The position numbers and the translations under genes were made by a program. Shown here piece by piece: positions 11,452 to 22,247 of a stretch of 64,000 nucleotides of DNA. Position 1 is the stretch's first letter; every line of letters starts with the position of its first letter. The stretch is from Cytospora piceicola (lineage: Eukaryota; Ascomycota; Sordariomycetes; Diaporthales; Cytosporaceae). The notes beneath the pieces were generated by a model. That model ran no database searches. It was given only the letters and a program-made list of their open reading frames with translations, and was not told the DNA's origin. Where the stretch lies: assembly GCA_023375675.1 (NCBI GenBank), contig JALQBC010000014.1:496001-560000 (forward strand), given 5' to 3'.

Positions 11452-12455
11452 AAATCTTTTGGTGCACGACGGGTGTCTAAGGAGGGGAGGGGAGGACTCT
11501 GCTCTCCACCGCGAAACGGAAGAGAGCAGTCCTTGGCGTGATTTTTGAGGGTCGGTCGATGAAAACTTGGTTCCTTGTCTGGTCATGGTGGCATCTGGCT
11601 TTCCGGAGTTTTCTACGGCATTTAGCTTCACATCACTGAGGGAAGCAAAAAATGAGACAAATGAAAGACAACAACGAAGCGTCGACGATGACCCGTCCGC
11701 CAACCATCGAAATTGATCTCGCGTGAAGACCACCGGTGCGCAAGGAGGGGAGGAGGGGGTGTGTCCAAGATACCCGTGTTTTCAGAAAGGCCATGCCAAA
11801 GTGAAGAGACGACCGGCTCTCTGCTAGAAGATCAAATGTTGCAAGGAATCTACCATAGAATTGCAAGATCCGCTCCCCTCTTCCCTTGTCCCGAAATCTT
11901 GCGTTCTCCGTCTGAGGGATGGTTTATCGATATACACGGTGTCCTCGTTGCGCAAGATGCGTATTTCTAAAGCCGTCGTCGTCACTAACTTATGGCCGTC
12001 GACCAGGAAATGGTCTCGGCTGACTGAGTAGAGGATCTTGTTTTTGACGTTGCGTACTCTCGTTGCTGCGCCATCACTAACACCCCAGCACCATTGTGAC
12101 CAGAGCATAATGCTGATACGTTCCCGATCGCAAAGGAATGCACGCGTACTATTTACTGGGAGCCTTGTTACCCCCCCTCCCCTTTTACAATATCGGATTT
12201 CTTTCCAGCAAAAAATGCTTTCAAATAAAGGCCTGCGAATGCATATGTCTCTGCAAAAGGACGACCCTGCCTGTGCCTAATGGCAGAAGCGAACAAGAGA
12301 ACAGCATCTCTCCTGACCCAAAACTCAAACCCTGAAAATGCGATTTCGCCAGTCCCTCTCGATCCAGTGCCAGTGCCAGTGCCAGTACCAAAGCTCATTA
12401 TTCTCAAGTTGACTCCATGCTCCAAGTGAAATGCTTCCACACAAAGGGTGGTACT
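11452..12455. other. Convergent 3' intergenic region
   Basis: It separates the 3' ends of RPL31 and the UBE2C-like gene. A short tandem GTGCCA/CCAGTG repeat lies at about 12364-12390, in the presumed 3' UTR of the E2 gene. The remaining small frames look non-coding. Confidence 0.5.
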
Positions 12456-13154
12456 TCAGTCATCGTCAATGTCCCGGTGACGGGCCAACACCTTGTTCTT
12501 GAACTCCGCGGCATCCTTGTTCCAGAGTTCAGCAGCCTCCGCATTCAGGGGAGAGTCACTATGGATCAACTGGTCAGCCTCCTTCTATCTACGCACCACT
12601 CACTCCACGTCTCGGCCAATTGAAAATGTGATGGTGAAGAACTTACTTGTTCGGCTCCCCCAGCAAGCTCTGCAGACTCAGCAGGACGGTCCGGATGTTG
12701 TACGCTGCAGACCACTTAGACTTGAGAATGTCCAGGCAAATCCGTCCGGAGAAGTCGACGTTGGGATGGTAGATGGGGGTGCGGAACAGGACCTCTGGCG
12801 GCTTGTAGGGGTAGTCGGAAGGGAAGTTGAAGCTGAGCTTGAAGATGAGGCCAGCGTAGGGGGTGTCGTCGACGCCGTTAATGGTCGCGCGCCACTTGGT
12901 CAGGTCGCCGTCAGGGCCGGGAAAGGCGGATATGCCGTCCGCGGGGGAGGTCATGAGCTGCATCAGCTCCGTCTGCAGCCTGGGGAGGGCAGGTGGTTTT
13001 AGCCTAGTTGCATCCAATTTTGATATGGGAATCGTTGGATCGCGCCGCCGAGCGTGTCTGCGATCTACCCGGCTTACCTCTTGGTAACGTTCTGGGAGTC
13101 GGCTCCTTTCCTAGCACCGCCTAGGGCAGCACCAGCCATCTGAGAGTCCTCCAT
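12456..13154 (-). CDS. UBC11: Ubiquitin-conjugating enzyme E2 C (UBE2C/UbcH10, yeast Ubc11)
   Basis: E2 enzyme of the anaphase-promoting complex class, which starts ubiquitin chains on cyclin B and securin. Exons are 13154-13078, 12979-12647 and 12558-12456 (introns 98 and 88 bp), giving 170 aa. An N-terminal extension of about 26 residues (MEDSQMAG..., basic, disordered) precedes the UBC fold; such an extension is characteristic of UBE2C. The fold shows [23 protein letters not shown], the HPN motif (about 97-99) and the catalytic Cys in GRICLDIL (about Cys107). The C-terminal helix contains [13 protein letters not shown] and ends RDIDDD. Frame agreement across all three exons supports the splice sites. 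It is divergent from CHK1, 0.86 kb away. Confidence 0.93.
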
Positions 13155-14013
13155 GTTCGGATTTGAGGAGGATTTAATACCGTCCAGCGTGGGGATGGTC
13201 CCGTAGACCAGGATCCAAAGCCCACAGGCCACAGGGGACAAAGACAAGTTAGGGTTTCAATGTATGCTTTTCCGCAAAAATAAAGAAGGGGGGTGAAGAT
13301 GACTTGGAAAGGATAGTCAAGCTTGTGATCAAGAAGAAAATTTGGTATGTTATAGGCGTGGTGCCGTAATATGACGCCGCAAATAGAAGGTCCTGTCGTG
13401 GAGAATGAAAGAGGCTGTCTAGTCATCCGTTAGGGGTTAGGATGAAGTTGGGCAAACCAAGTCCAAGGTTTCAAAGATCCCCTTCAATGTTGTTGGTGGT
13501 TTCCTTTGCCCTGCATCGAGCTCTCAATGTTTACGGGCCACGGACCCCACCTGAGCTCCCTCGGCAACCGCCAAAGTTTTAGTGGGCTGGATACAGGGAG
13601 TCCCTGCGTGCGGCAGCCAGTTGGGCGGGCCATCCGCCTGGGAGGAAACCCCGTTGCTGAGCCAATGGACTTCGTTTTCAGCACAGACGACAACAACAAG
13701 CAAGACCCGGTTTTGTGAGTCTGCATTCTGCAAGAGCCTACCTTTCGACGTCTTTACGCGACCCAATTTACGCGCATAGCACGCGACTTGTTATCTTGAT
13801 TGGTAGTAACCCAACACACGACTCCTGCGCTTCCATGAGAGGAGCATTGAGCGACATATCTCTTGGAGGTCCATCTCTCACAGAAGCATCGCAGACCACT
13901 CTTTTCCTGGACCCTTGTAACAACACCTACAAGATAGCTCGACCCGACTTGACTTGACTTGACTTGCCCTCCATATCCTTTCTGATATCAATGACTCGGT
14001 TGCCCAGATCGAG
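13155..14013. promoter_or_regulatory. Divergent intergenic region UBC11 / CHK1
   Basis: This 0.86-kb gap should contain promoters for both flanking genes. It includes a short GACTT repeat (about 13941-13964: GACTTGACTTGACTTG) roughly 50 bp before the CHK1 start. An upstream ATG at 13991 opens a 13-codon frame that overlaps the CHK1 start. No other coding signal was found. Confidence 0.45.
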
Positions 14014-14032
14014 ATGCAGCATTCTCAACTAA
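13991..14032 (+). promoter_or_regulatory. Overlapping upstream ORF at CHK1
   Basis: An ATG at 13991 opens 13 codons ending in TAA at 14030-14032, out of frame with the CHK1 start at 14014. If the transcript begins upstream of 13991, scanning ribosomes would meet this ATG first, and the overlap would prevent simple reinitiation at the CHK1 ATG. The transcription start is not known. Confidence 0.35.
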
Positions 14033-15700
14033 GCCCTCTACCATCCGACCTGCCCTTTAGGGTGGTCTCTAAAACCATTGGTAGGGGCGCATATGCATCG
14101 TGAGTCCAAGACTCCTCTGCTGCCCCATGTCAGCCCTACCCAACTGACCCACCACAGGATCAGGAAGGCCATCCCTATAGAGACACAAACACCAGTCTTC
14201 GCCGTCAAGTTCATACATAAGAACTACGCAATCAGAAATGGCCGCATATCAGCAAAGCAGATCGCCATGGAGGTGTCGTTGCACTCTCATATTGGCCAGC
14301 ACCCCAACATCATCGAGTGGTTCGCTACCGGAGAGGACACTGTCTGGAGGTGGATAGCCATGGAGTTTGCCGAGGGCGGAGATCTGTTTGACAAGATCGA
14401 GGCCGACAAGGGCGTGTCTGAGGATATCGCCCATCTTTATTTCTCACAGCTGATCAGTGGCGTCAGCTTCATGCACTCCAAAGGAATCGCCCACCGCGAC
14501 CTGAAGCCAGAGAACATCCTCCTGTCCGAGAAGGGTGACTTGAAACTGGCTGATTTTGGGATGGCAACTCTTTTCCAATACAAAGGGAAGACAAAGGAGA
14601 GTACGACCATGTGCGGCAGCCCGCCGTATATTGCCCCAGAGGTACTCCGGTGCGCAAATGGGGACAAATCAATGAAATATCGGGCGGATCAGGTGGACAT
14701 ATGGTCTTGCGGTGTCATATTGTTCGTGCTACTGGTTGGAAACACACCGTGGGAGGAGCCGACAGAGAAGAAGTGGGAGTGGCGCGAGTACGTCCGGTCC
14801 AACGGTCACAGTACCGACGAGCTATGGGAGAGTGTCCCGCCAGAGGCATTGTCACTGCTGCGTGGCATGATGAATATCGACACGGACAAGCGCTTTTCGT
14901 TCGCCCAGATACGACAACATCCCTGGTACACACGACACAACGACTTGATTACCGCGGACGGCAGGGTGTCTGATCCGGTAGCGCTGGCTACCCGAATGCT
15001 AGCAAACCTACGCATTGATCTCACCAAAAAGATTACCCCATCCCAGAGATTAGCCACATACTCTGTTGATATTGAAAGTCAACCCACTTCTGCCGACTTC
15101 ACAGCCAGATTCTCCGCAACCCAGCCTGAAGCGCCAATCAACGACGTCATGTTCGACTGGGACCGACCCTCCCTGCGCTCCATGAACGGAGCAATATCAT
15201 CGACACAGCCTGTCTTGGGCCTTGACATTTCCACCAATGGCGGGCGGAGCCACGCCTTGGACGCAATTGCCGACGAGCCTGTCATGAGCCAATTCAGCTT
15301 GACGCCCGGCGTACCTTTCAGCCTGACACAGCACGCACGGCGGTTCAAGGATATCGTGCCGTCATACTCGCTGACGCGATTCTACTCCCACGTCCCACCG
15401 CAGCTGCTGCTTCAGATGCTCAGTGACGCCCTGCACCAGCTGAACGTCCCCCTACAGCCGCCGGCGGCGAACCTGAACTCAAGCGAGCACATCACGACAA
15501 TGAGGGTCAAGACCGTCGACGGGCGGAACCAGAGCTTGCATGGCGAGATCATGGTGGACAGGTTTGTAGTAGGCGAAGGCTCGGGTGCCGAGTTGTTGGA
15601 GGTGCGGTTCGTCAAGATCAAGGGAGATCCGCTGGAGTGGAGACGATTTTTCAAAAAGGTTGCGCTGCTTTGCAAGGATGGCATTTACACAGACGAATAG
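14014..15700 (+). CDS. CHK1: Checkpoint serine/threonine kinase Chk1
   Basis: Effector kinase of the DNA-damage and replication checkpoint, activated by ATR/Mec1-type kinases, which delays mitosis. Exons are 14014-14099 and 14158-15700 (58-bp intron inside the Gly-loop region), giving 542 aa. The kinase domain (about 12-285) shows the Gly-rich loop GRGAYAS, VAIK-type Lys in VFAVKF (about K46), helix-C Glu (about 67), HRDLKPEN (about 141-148), DFG (about 161) and GSPPYIAPEV. This set and the loop MCGSPPY are Chk1-like. A linker with SQ/TQ dipeptides follows. The C-terminal regulatory domain (about 420-540), with TRFYSHVPPQLLLQML and LEWRRFFKKV, matches the KA1-like autoinhibitory region of Chk1. 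It lies divergent from UBC11 and convergent with the SprT gene. Confidence 0.95.
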
Positions 15701-16803
15701 ATTTGCATGCATCCTCACGTCTGGAGATGCTGGCCTTAGGCCGTTGGCATGGGGAAGCCAAAGCTTGGATAGAATGATGGATGCTTAGACGTCCAGGGTA
15801 TTGCATGATGTAACGAGGAAGAGTATGACATTTCCAATGGATAAGGTAATTGCATGAGCAGGTGCTCATCCCCAAGTTACCAGTCTACAAAGCATTGGTC
15901 CTAGGTATTCTCTGAGGACAACTGTATGAGAATCATATAGTCATCGAGATATTAGTAGTGTTGGCGTGGGTGGGTCAGGCTCGAGCTGCCTGAGAAGAGA
16001 TGTCTTCGAAGCGGATTTCCGATGTTTGGAAGGTCAACAAAGCCTTCGTTTGGCTCGTACTCGGTTCCTTTTCGACCGGGATGCATAAACAGAAGTAAAC
16101 CTCGATCCTTCGATCCTTCAAAACAAAGCAACACGGTTAACCGTTCTACAACTCAAGTCCTACATCACCGGCTTTCCCCCGGCGAACCAAAGCAAGGTTC
16201 GTGTGGGTATCCTGAAGCATCATATTGTATGACGGAGGTTCCGAGGACCTTGTTTGGCTAGCCCTTACTTCTATTTGTCTGTCCTTTACTTCGTTTGAAC
16301 CCGGGGAATATATCATTTGCATTGACCTTTAATGGTGATATTTTTGAAATGAAACTAAGATTGTACTTCCAAGATACCCCCCCCCCCCCCCAGTTTCACA
16401 TTCCCAGGACGCTCAATGCTGACAAGAATGTATTTTGGAAAGAAAAAAGAAGAAAAAAACAGACACCGTCCATGATGCTCGTACAATAACGATTTTTCCA
16501 ACGCCTTCGCCATGCCTTCTCAGATACACAGAAAGTATACATATTTGTATTAAGATAGAAAATTCCGGAAGAAAAATGGACCCCCATCGTAAGCCCAGAC
16601 CCCAACACACAACAGTAAGTACCACCCGTTGATGTGGTTACTAAAAGGGCCAGTCTATATGGTTACAGGAAGATATGCAGGGTGGAAGAGGGTGCCGGTG
16701 GTCGTGATCGCAGCTAAGAAGCAGGTTGGTGGGTGGTCGGAAGGCGAAGTAGGCGATGGGATCAAGGACTGGTAGTGACAGAAGGGCGAAAAGGCCCTAT
16801 GTC
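15701..16803. other. Convergent 3' intergenic region with poly-C tract
   Basis: This gap lies between the 3' ends of CHK1 and the SprT-like gene. A run of 15 C lies at 16377-16391. A purine-rich stretch follows at 16436-16461. No gene is supported. Confidence 0.5.
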
Positions 16804-18168
16804 CTAAATTCGGCCTTTCATTCCCGACCCGGCAAACGTATGAGCAGCCATCTCGAGCATTCTCGGGACGGCCTCGTCGGCGTCATAACCTCCCCATCGA
16901 CCGTTGTCGTTGTCGACAAAGGTAGAAGCCGGCGACACGGGAGTATGTAGCGACGACATCGGACTTCCACCACAGCCTGTGCTCCAGCCTCCTCCTCCAC
17001 CCCCTTGCTCGTGAAACACAACCCTGGGACCGGTGCTCCAGGGTGCATCATCGCACTGCCGGTCGAGAGGATCGCTCATGCCACCACCGTGTTGATGGTA
17101 TGGTGGGTGGTGACTCTCAACGACGGGACTCCTCTCCACCTCCCGGAAGTGCCCCAGGTCAGCCTCCACGTCACCCAGCCTCAGCGTTCCCCTGCCCGCC
17201 CACTCGTCGATCATGCCGGCGATGTCCTTGAACCCATCAGTGTGTCCACCACAGTGCCGCGCCTTGAACCCGCAGACGATGAACAGGTAGCTATGGACCA
17301 GCTCGTGGAGGAATGTCGATATCAGCAGGCGGCGGTTGTACTGGGTATCCGTCAAGATGGGACTGCTGAGCACGATAAGCGTCTCGTAGCCTCCCCTCGG
17401 CGGGGCCGCCTTCCGCAGGGCCGTCGTCCCGATGATCCGGCTGCTGTAGTGGTTCTGGTTGCTCGAGGACCACTCCCAGTGCACCCGGCGCGAGAGCCGG
17501 CCCTGGAAGAAGATCTCGTCGGCCGCGCTGAAGATGGACTCCAGGGCCGCGTTGTCGAGGGGGAAGTCGGCGCCCTTGTGGCCCTTGGGGTGGATGAGGC
17601 TTCGCAGTATGCGCTCGTGCCGCTTCACGTCCCGCCGCGGGCTGGCCATGTGCCGCTTCACCCTGGCGGCGGCGGCCTTATCCTCCTCGGGCGAGAAGTC
17701 GTCGCACTCGAAGAGGTCCGGGTGGAAGTCCGACTCGGTCAGGATCGTGCGGCCCGAGTTGGTCCGCTCCATGAAGCATGCCGTGGGGGCGGGCTCCGGT
17801 GACAGGCCGTCAGCGCGTTGCTGCTGCTGCTGCTGTTGTTGTTGCGGATGTTGGTTTTGCTGGTGGTGGTGGTGCCTGCGCCCTTCCCCCATGGACGGTG
17901 TTCCTTCTCTGATGACGAAGAATTGGTGCTCCTTTGGCGACCAGTTGGTGTCTGCTATGCCGCTATCTCTTTCGTGCCTCACATCCCAACCGTGTGGCCG
18001 TAGGTAAGAAGAGGACGAGGTCTCATCGGAGTCATAGTCGTAGTAGTCATCGTGGACTATCACCGGCAGTCTCCTCGCCCTGTTCGAAGAGTGCACATGC
18101 AAGCCATGGTCATCTGTATGATCGAGGAAGTGTGCGAAAGCTCCCCCTGCACCGATCCTTTGAGCCAT
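16804..18168 (-). CDS. SprT-like domain zinc metalloprotease
   Basis: Single exon of 454 aa. The SprT-like domain spans roughly 200-345 and carries the HELVH zinc motif (residues 288-292). A second conserved segment, ARHCGGHTDGFKDIA, follows with a candidate third ligand at His309. The SprT family includes human SPRTN and yeast Wss1-related enzymes that cleave DNA-protein crosslinks, but many fungal members are uncharacterised, so a repair role is inference. The N-terminal 200 residues are disordered and include a Tyr/Asp-rich patch (about 40-48), a His run (about 99-102) and a poly-Gln tract (about 109-117, CTG-type repeat on the plus strand at 17818-17843). The C-terminal third is Gly- and His-rich. 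No signal peptide is evident. It is transcribed toward CHK1. Confidence 0.82.
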   Translation of the reverse strand: MAQRIGAGGAFAHFLDHTDDHGLHVHSSNRARRLPVIVHDDYYDYDSDETSSSSYLRPHGWDVRHERDSGIADTNWSPKEHQFFVIREGTPSMGEGRRHHHHQQNQHPQQQQQQQQQRADGLSPEPAPTACFMERTNSGRTILTESDFHPDLFECDDFSPEEDKAAAARVKRHMASPRRDVKRHERILRSLIHPKGHKGADFPLDNAALESIFSAADEIFFQGRLSRRVHWEWSSSNQNHYSSRIIGTTALRKAAPPRGGYETLIVLSSPILTDTQYNRRLLISTFLHELVHSYLFIVCGFKARHCGGHTDGFKDIAGMIDEWAGRGTLRLGDVEADLGHFREVERSPVVESHHPPYHQHGGGMSDPLDRQCDDAPWSTGPRVVFHEQGGGGGGWSTGCGGSPMSSLHTPVSPASTFVDNDNGRWGGYDADEAVPRMLEMAAHTFAGSGMKGRI

Positions 18169-20191
18169 TGAACATCATAGGAGTGATGGCCTCGGAATAA
18201 TGAGATAAAAACGTGGAAAGTAAGGGATTAGAGAAAAAGGCGAGGTCAAGAATGCATAAGCGCGAGCAAGGGGTGTAGAAATGACCTTGAAGGAGAAGGC
18301 GAGATGACCAAGCACATAATGAAGATCAACAGTGTGCCAGTTGTCAAGCCAGTCAGTCACTCAGTCATTGAGTAAGTCAGTACAATCAATCATGCCTGCG
18401 CATCCCGCCAGCCGGGGGAGGAACAAGTGTCACCACACTGCAGTTGTCTTAGATGGCCCGCCTCATTTGGCATCAGAAGTAGGTTGTATCCTAGGCTGGC
18501 CGACAAGAGCTGCAAGGCCAGGAAAGCGTTGGAAGTCGGGATAGGGGCTGTAATGGAAGGGGGATCCGAAGAGGAAAGTATTCCGTACGGGACTAGCGAG
18601 AAAGAATAGATGGCGTTTGGACCCATGGGCCATCATCCATGGGATCCATGGGCCATGGCTCTCCCTGGCAAAAGTCTCGAACACCCCCTCCCCGGCGCAG
18701 GGGGGAACGTCGTAACTCCGTCACCCGTTCGTTGGTGAACCCCACGAGGGAAAGGTCCGGAAAACTTGATAGACAACCTCGAACTGACATCCAAATCTCG
18801 GGAAGCGGTGTGTTGATCTCCTATGGGCTGGATCGGTTACATGAATGGACCCTCCAGAACGTGTGTGCAACTCTGGCACTGCACTTGCAGTAGTGCGTAC
18901 AGCAGCAGCTGTCAAAGAGAGAACACGGGCCATTTATTCTTATTTTTGCCTCTGCTGTGTGTACCCAGGACCGTACTGCGTCGACGTTGGAATATGTATA
19001 TGCAGCAACGCCACCCGGCTTCCATTTGAAACGGCGGCTTTTTGTCTGCTTGTGTAGCGGTCTGTTATTTTTGGCCCGTTAGCCAGTAGGTCGAGAGATG
19101 TCCGTCACTTCGGTTCCTGGAGAATGAGGCGGACGGCCGCAGGACGGGAAAGGACATTGGCGACGATCTAGAGTGGGATGGATTGTCTTGTCATCCAGCC
19201 CTTGCGCTCGAGGCTGATTGGTCGATATACATCGCCTTACTTTGGACGACGAAGATCGGCCATGTACCCATGTATGGCCAGCCGAGGTGGATATGTGGCG
19301 CTGGGCCAGTCGTCTCGGGATTCTGGAATCCAACATTGCCATCCGCTCTCTTTCGACGCCTTCTCCACAGTTCTAGAGTTATCATTGATCCTAGTCCATG
19401 CCAATATTGGAACCACGAAAACAAGAGGCTGCAACAAGACGTAACCCGGCGATGCCTGGGGACCCGCCAGACAGTACTCAAGTGCTGTGTTAGCAGTAGT
19501 TGACAAAGTTGCACGGCACACAAGGCCTGAAGGCACGGCGGCACTACGATGTGGTTCGGCATGTACACCTGTAAACTGCAGTCGTCGCACGCGAGTCTTC
19601 CCACGGCTTCTTATGATGAGCTTTGAGGTGGGGACCACATTGACTCTTATGTACGTTGGCCATTGCCGCTCTGCTATACTGGATCCACGTCGAGCACATC
19701 ATGCATGGCAGATGGCTTTGCAGCTGGTCCCAATCCACAATAGCTTCCGATTATATACCTAGAGCGGAGCCCTGGGAGCTTGACAGAACCAGTCAATACA
19801 ATTCGCCTCATCGCCTCCGGCTTCATTTCTTGGAGTTGTACGTGTGAGTAAGCTCGCGTCAGCACCACCAATTACTGGTGGCACGTCTCGGTCTTATTGC
19901 CTCGAGCAATATGTGCCACCGGACCGAGAGACCAGCGCAAGTGTCATACAGGTCCGTCCGTCGATCACAGAGCCACACGAGGCCCGGTGTCCTGTCGAAG
20001 GCCAGCCTCGGTTATGAAATTCTGACGGAACAGGGTCAAAGCCGGTTTACTCCTTGTGATCAGAGGCTGTACGTTGAACACGTGATTCCTTGTTCTTTGT
20101 TTTCGTCGTAGGCAGGCACCGATCTCCTCACCCAGGCATTAGTGTCGGGGCCTCATGCGGCTTCCATACCAGTAGTCAGTCCCCATTCCAC
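18169..20191. other. 2-kb intergenic region, F-box gene 3' flank / SprT gene promoter
   Basis: Both flanking genes read leftward, so this is the promoter of the SprT gene plus the 3' flank of the F-box gene. A compact inverted/direct repeat built on CCATGGGCCAT lies at 18622-18658. Overlapping frames at 19191-19638 occur on the minus strand, but none shows a domain or splice structure, so no gene is called. Confidence 0.45.
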
Positions 20192-22247
20192 CTACACCCC
20201 GAGCCCGAGGTTCCGAACAAACCAGACATCGTCAGCCTGTCTCTCAAGTGCGCGTCGCATATTCTCGCTGTAAACCCTCTCCTCTTTCTCCTTCTGTAAC
20301 TCTGCGGCTGATTTTGCTTGCTCCTCGAAATCTTCCGCTGTGAAGCCTGGCGTAGAAGAAAAGGTCGCCATGCCGAGGTTTTCACCTGTCCAAAAAAGCA
20401 GGTCGTTACTATTGACACTGCCACCAGGCCCGGGCTGTGTCGCGAGCAGCTTTCTCGCAATATCGCCCGATCCAGGCATAGAGGCGAAGAGCGAAGGTGC
20501 CTGAGCTCGCTCACAATGTCCGATCTCCACGCGTCGAATTTCCGTAAACCCATCCCTCTCGAACCATTTGATCTGTCCTGATCCATCAGAGAACACCAAT
20601 CGTGTGCCCTGGCTGGTGCCCGACAGAAGCTTGGAGTTTGAAGATGAATGTCGATTCTTGAAGACCGAGCTCGACAACCCTTCCGGAAGCGACGTTGGCG
20701 CTCCTGACGAAGGCTTCAGGCCGTATATTTCCAAAGAGCCTTTGGTGTTATACTCGCCACACGCAAGCAGAGCCCTTCCGCCGGCCGGAGTTATCTTAGA
20801 TCTCTCGACTTGTTCAAGTGATAGTCGACTCTTTCTACGGAGCTCGCTATCCAAGGCTGAGAAGGGGAATGGCAAAGCAGTCAGGCTGGACAGGCTTGCG
20901 CCGGAATGGATACTTCCTTTGATAGAGGGAAACATGCGCCGATCATACAGCAAAATGCTGGGAAAGCGCCCGGCAACGTAGATCTCGTCGGTAATGTCTG
21001 CATCCGTCCCGGGACGCTGCATGTGAAGGATGCTGAGGGGTGCGGGGTGTGCCAGGGGCGCGTATGGTGGTAAAGGCTTGTCATCGAACAGGGCCTTGAT
21101 GCTTCTTTCGTAGAACTGTTGTGCTCCTAGTCCGTCAAAACTGTCGAGCCTTCCTATATCATCGCCTGTCGTTGCATTTCTGCACCTGTGATCGTATGTG
21201 TGAATACCATTGTTGGTTCCTACTGTAAGTGGAACTCCGGCATCTGCTGAAGAGAGAGCTGTGATTGACCACGGATACGATTCACGACCTACAACAGCGA
21301 GCCTCAGTAGATCCACCTCGATGAGATCTATGCGATGGTCGTTAGCCCTAGGATGGTTATGCACCCGTTGCTTGCGCTCGTCTGAGCGGCCCTGTCTAGA
21401 GCACGGAAACTTACGACTTTGCACAGCAAAGAATGCAAGATGCATTGTACTGTCGACACTGACGCATTCTGTGACCCCAGAATCAATCCTCTTGGAGCGG
21501 CTGCTGTTGTGTGCCCCAGGCCCGTCAATGTATAATATCCCTGGCCGGCTCCTGGCATAAATAGCTCCTTTTCGACCCTTTGCTCCTGTTAAATCCCACA
21601 AGCAGACGGCACCATCATCTAGTGGTGAGACGGCAAAAACTGTCTCGAGGCCTTGTGGGTCCGGGCCTTGGTTGTCCGGGCGGTACAGAGCAACACCTCG
21701 GACTTCGATATCAGTACTCTCGGATCCGTCCCGCAACATCGGTTGCTGGAGCCAGTTGACCGTGATCGGCGCGGCTCTTTGTATATATTCATCGTACCAA
21801 TTGACGATTTCCCCCGTGTATGAAGGGTCCCAGTTCGCCATTATGCGGACACGCTCGTTTCTCGTGGACTCGGCAAGCTCAGCCGGACTAGAACCAGGTC
21901 CATGGACAGCGCCTGCCGGACTTTCCGCTTGTTGGTCGCTCCATTGACTCTGTGCCAGGCGTCGGCGTAAAGATTCAAGGAAGGAAGACCTCTCGAAGCA
22001 TTCAGAACGCCAGAAGGTATTGTCTCGACACACACGTAAGAGCTTGCTGGATACGAGCTGTAGGCTGGTATTCTCGGACGGTTCCAGAACTAGAGGAAGT
22101 GAGCGGGTCAGCCGGAACAACCCAGGCAACGGCAAGTGACTGTATTATCAGACTCGAGGTGGGACACCAACATGATATGATATGAAGCAATATCTCTACG
22201 GGAAGGTCGAGTAGCCCTTTGGGCATAGTTTTCTCTGAAGACTGCAT
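20192..22247 (-). CDS. F-box protein, possible substrate receptor of an SCF ubiquitin ligase
   Basis: Exons are 22247-22172, 22089-21415 and 21327-20192, giving about 628 aa. The first intron (82 bp, weak GTTGGT donor) is supported because it joins the F-box: exon 1 gives LLDLPVEILLHIIS and exon 2 gives LEPSENTSLQLVSS, then KLLRVCRDNTFWRSECF. The second intron (21328-21414, 87 bp) has a strong GTAAGT donor and a GCTAAC branch site but is stop-free and in frame, so the frame also reads through it. The rest of the protein has scattered WD-like segments (TVFAVSPLDDGAVCLWDLTG; RLVFSDGSGQIKWFERDG), suggesting a degenerate beta-propeller. F-box proteins bind Skp1 and recruit substrates to Cul1 ligases; the substrate is unknown. 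The C-terminal tail is Glu/Lys-rich. Confidence 0.75.

Noticed and set aside
19191..19638. Two overlapping minus-strand frames of about 135 codons
   Set aside because: They overlap in different frames and neither resembles a protein family.
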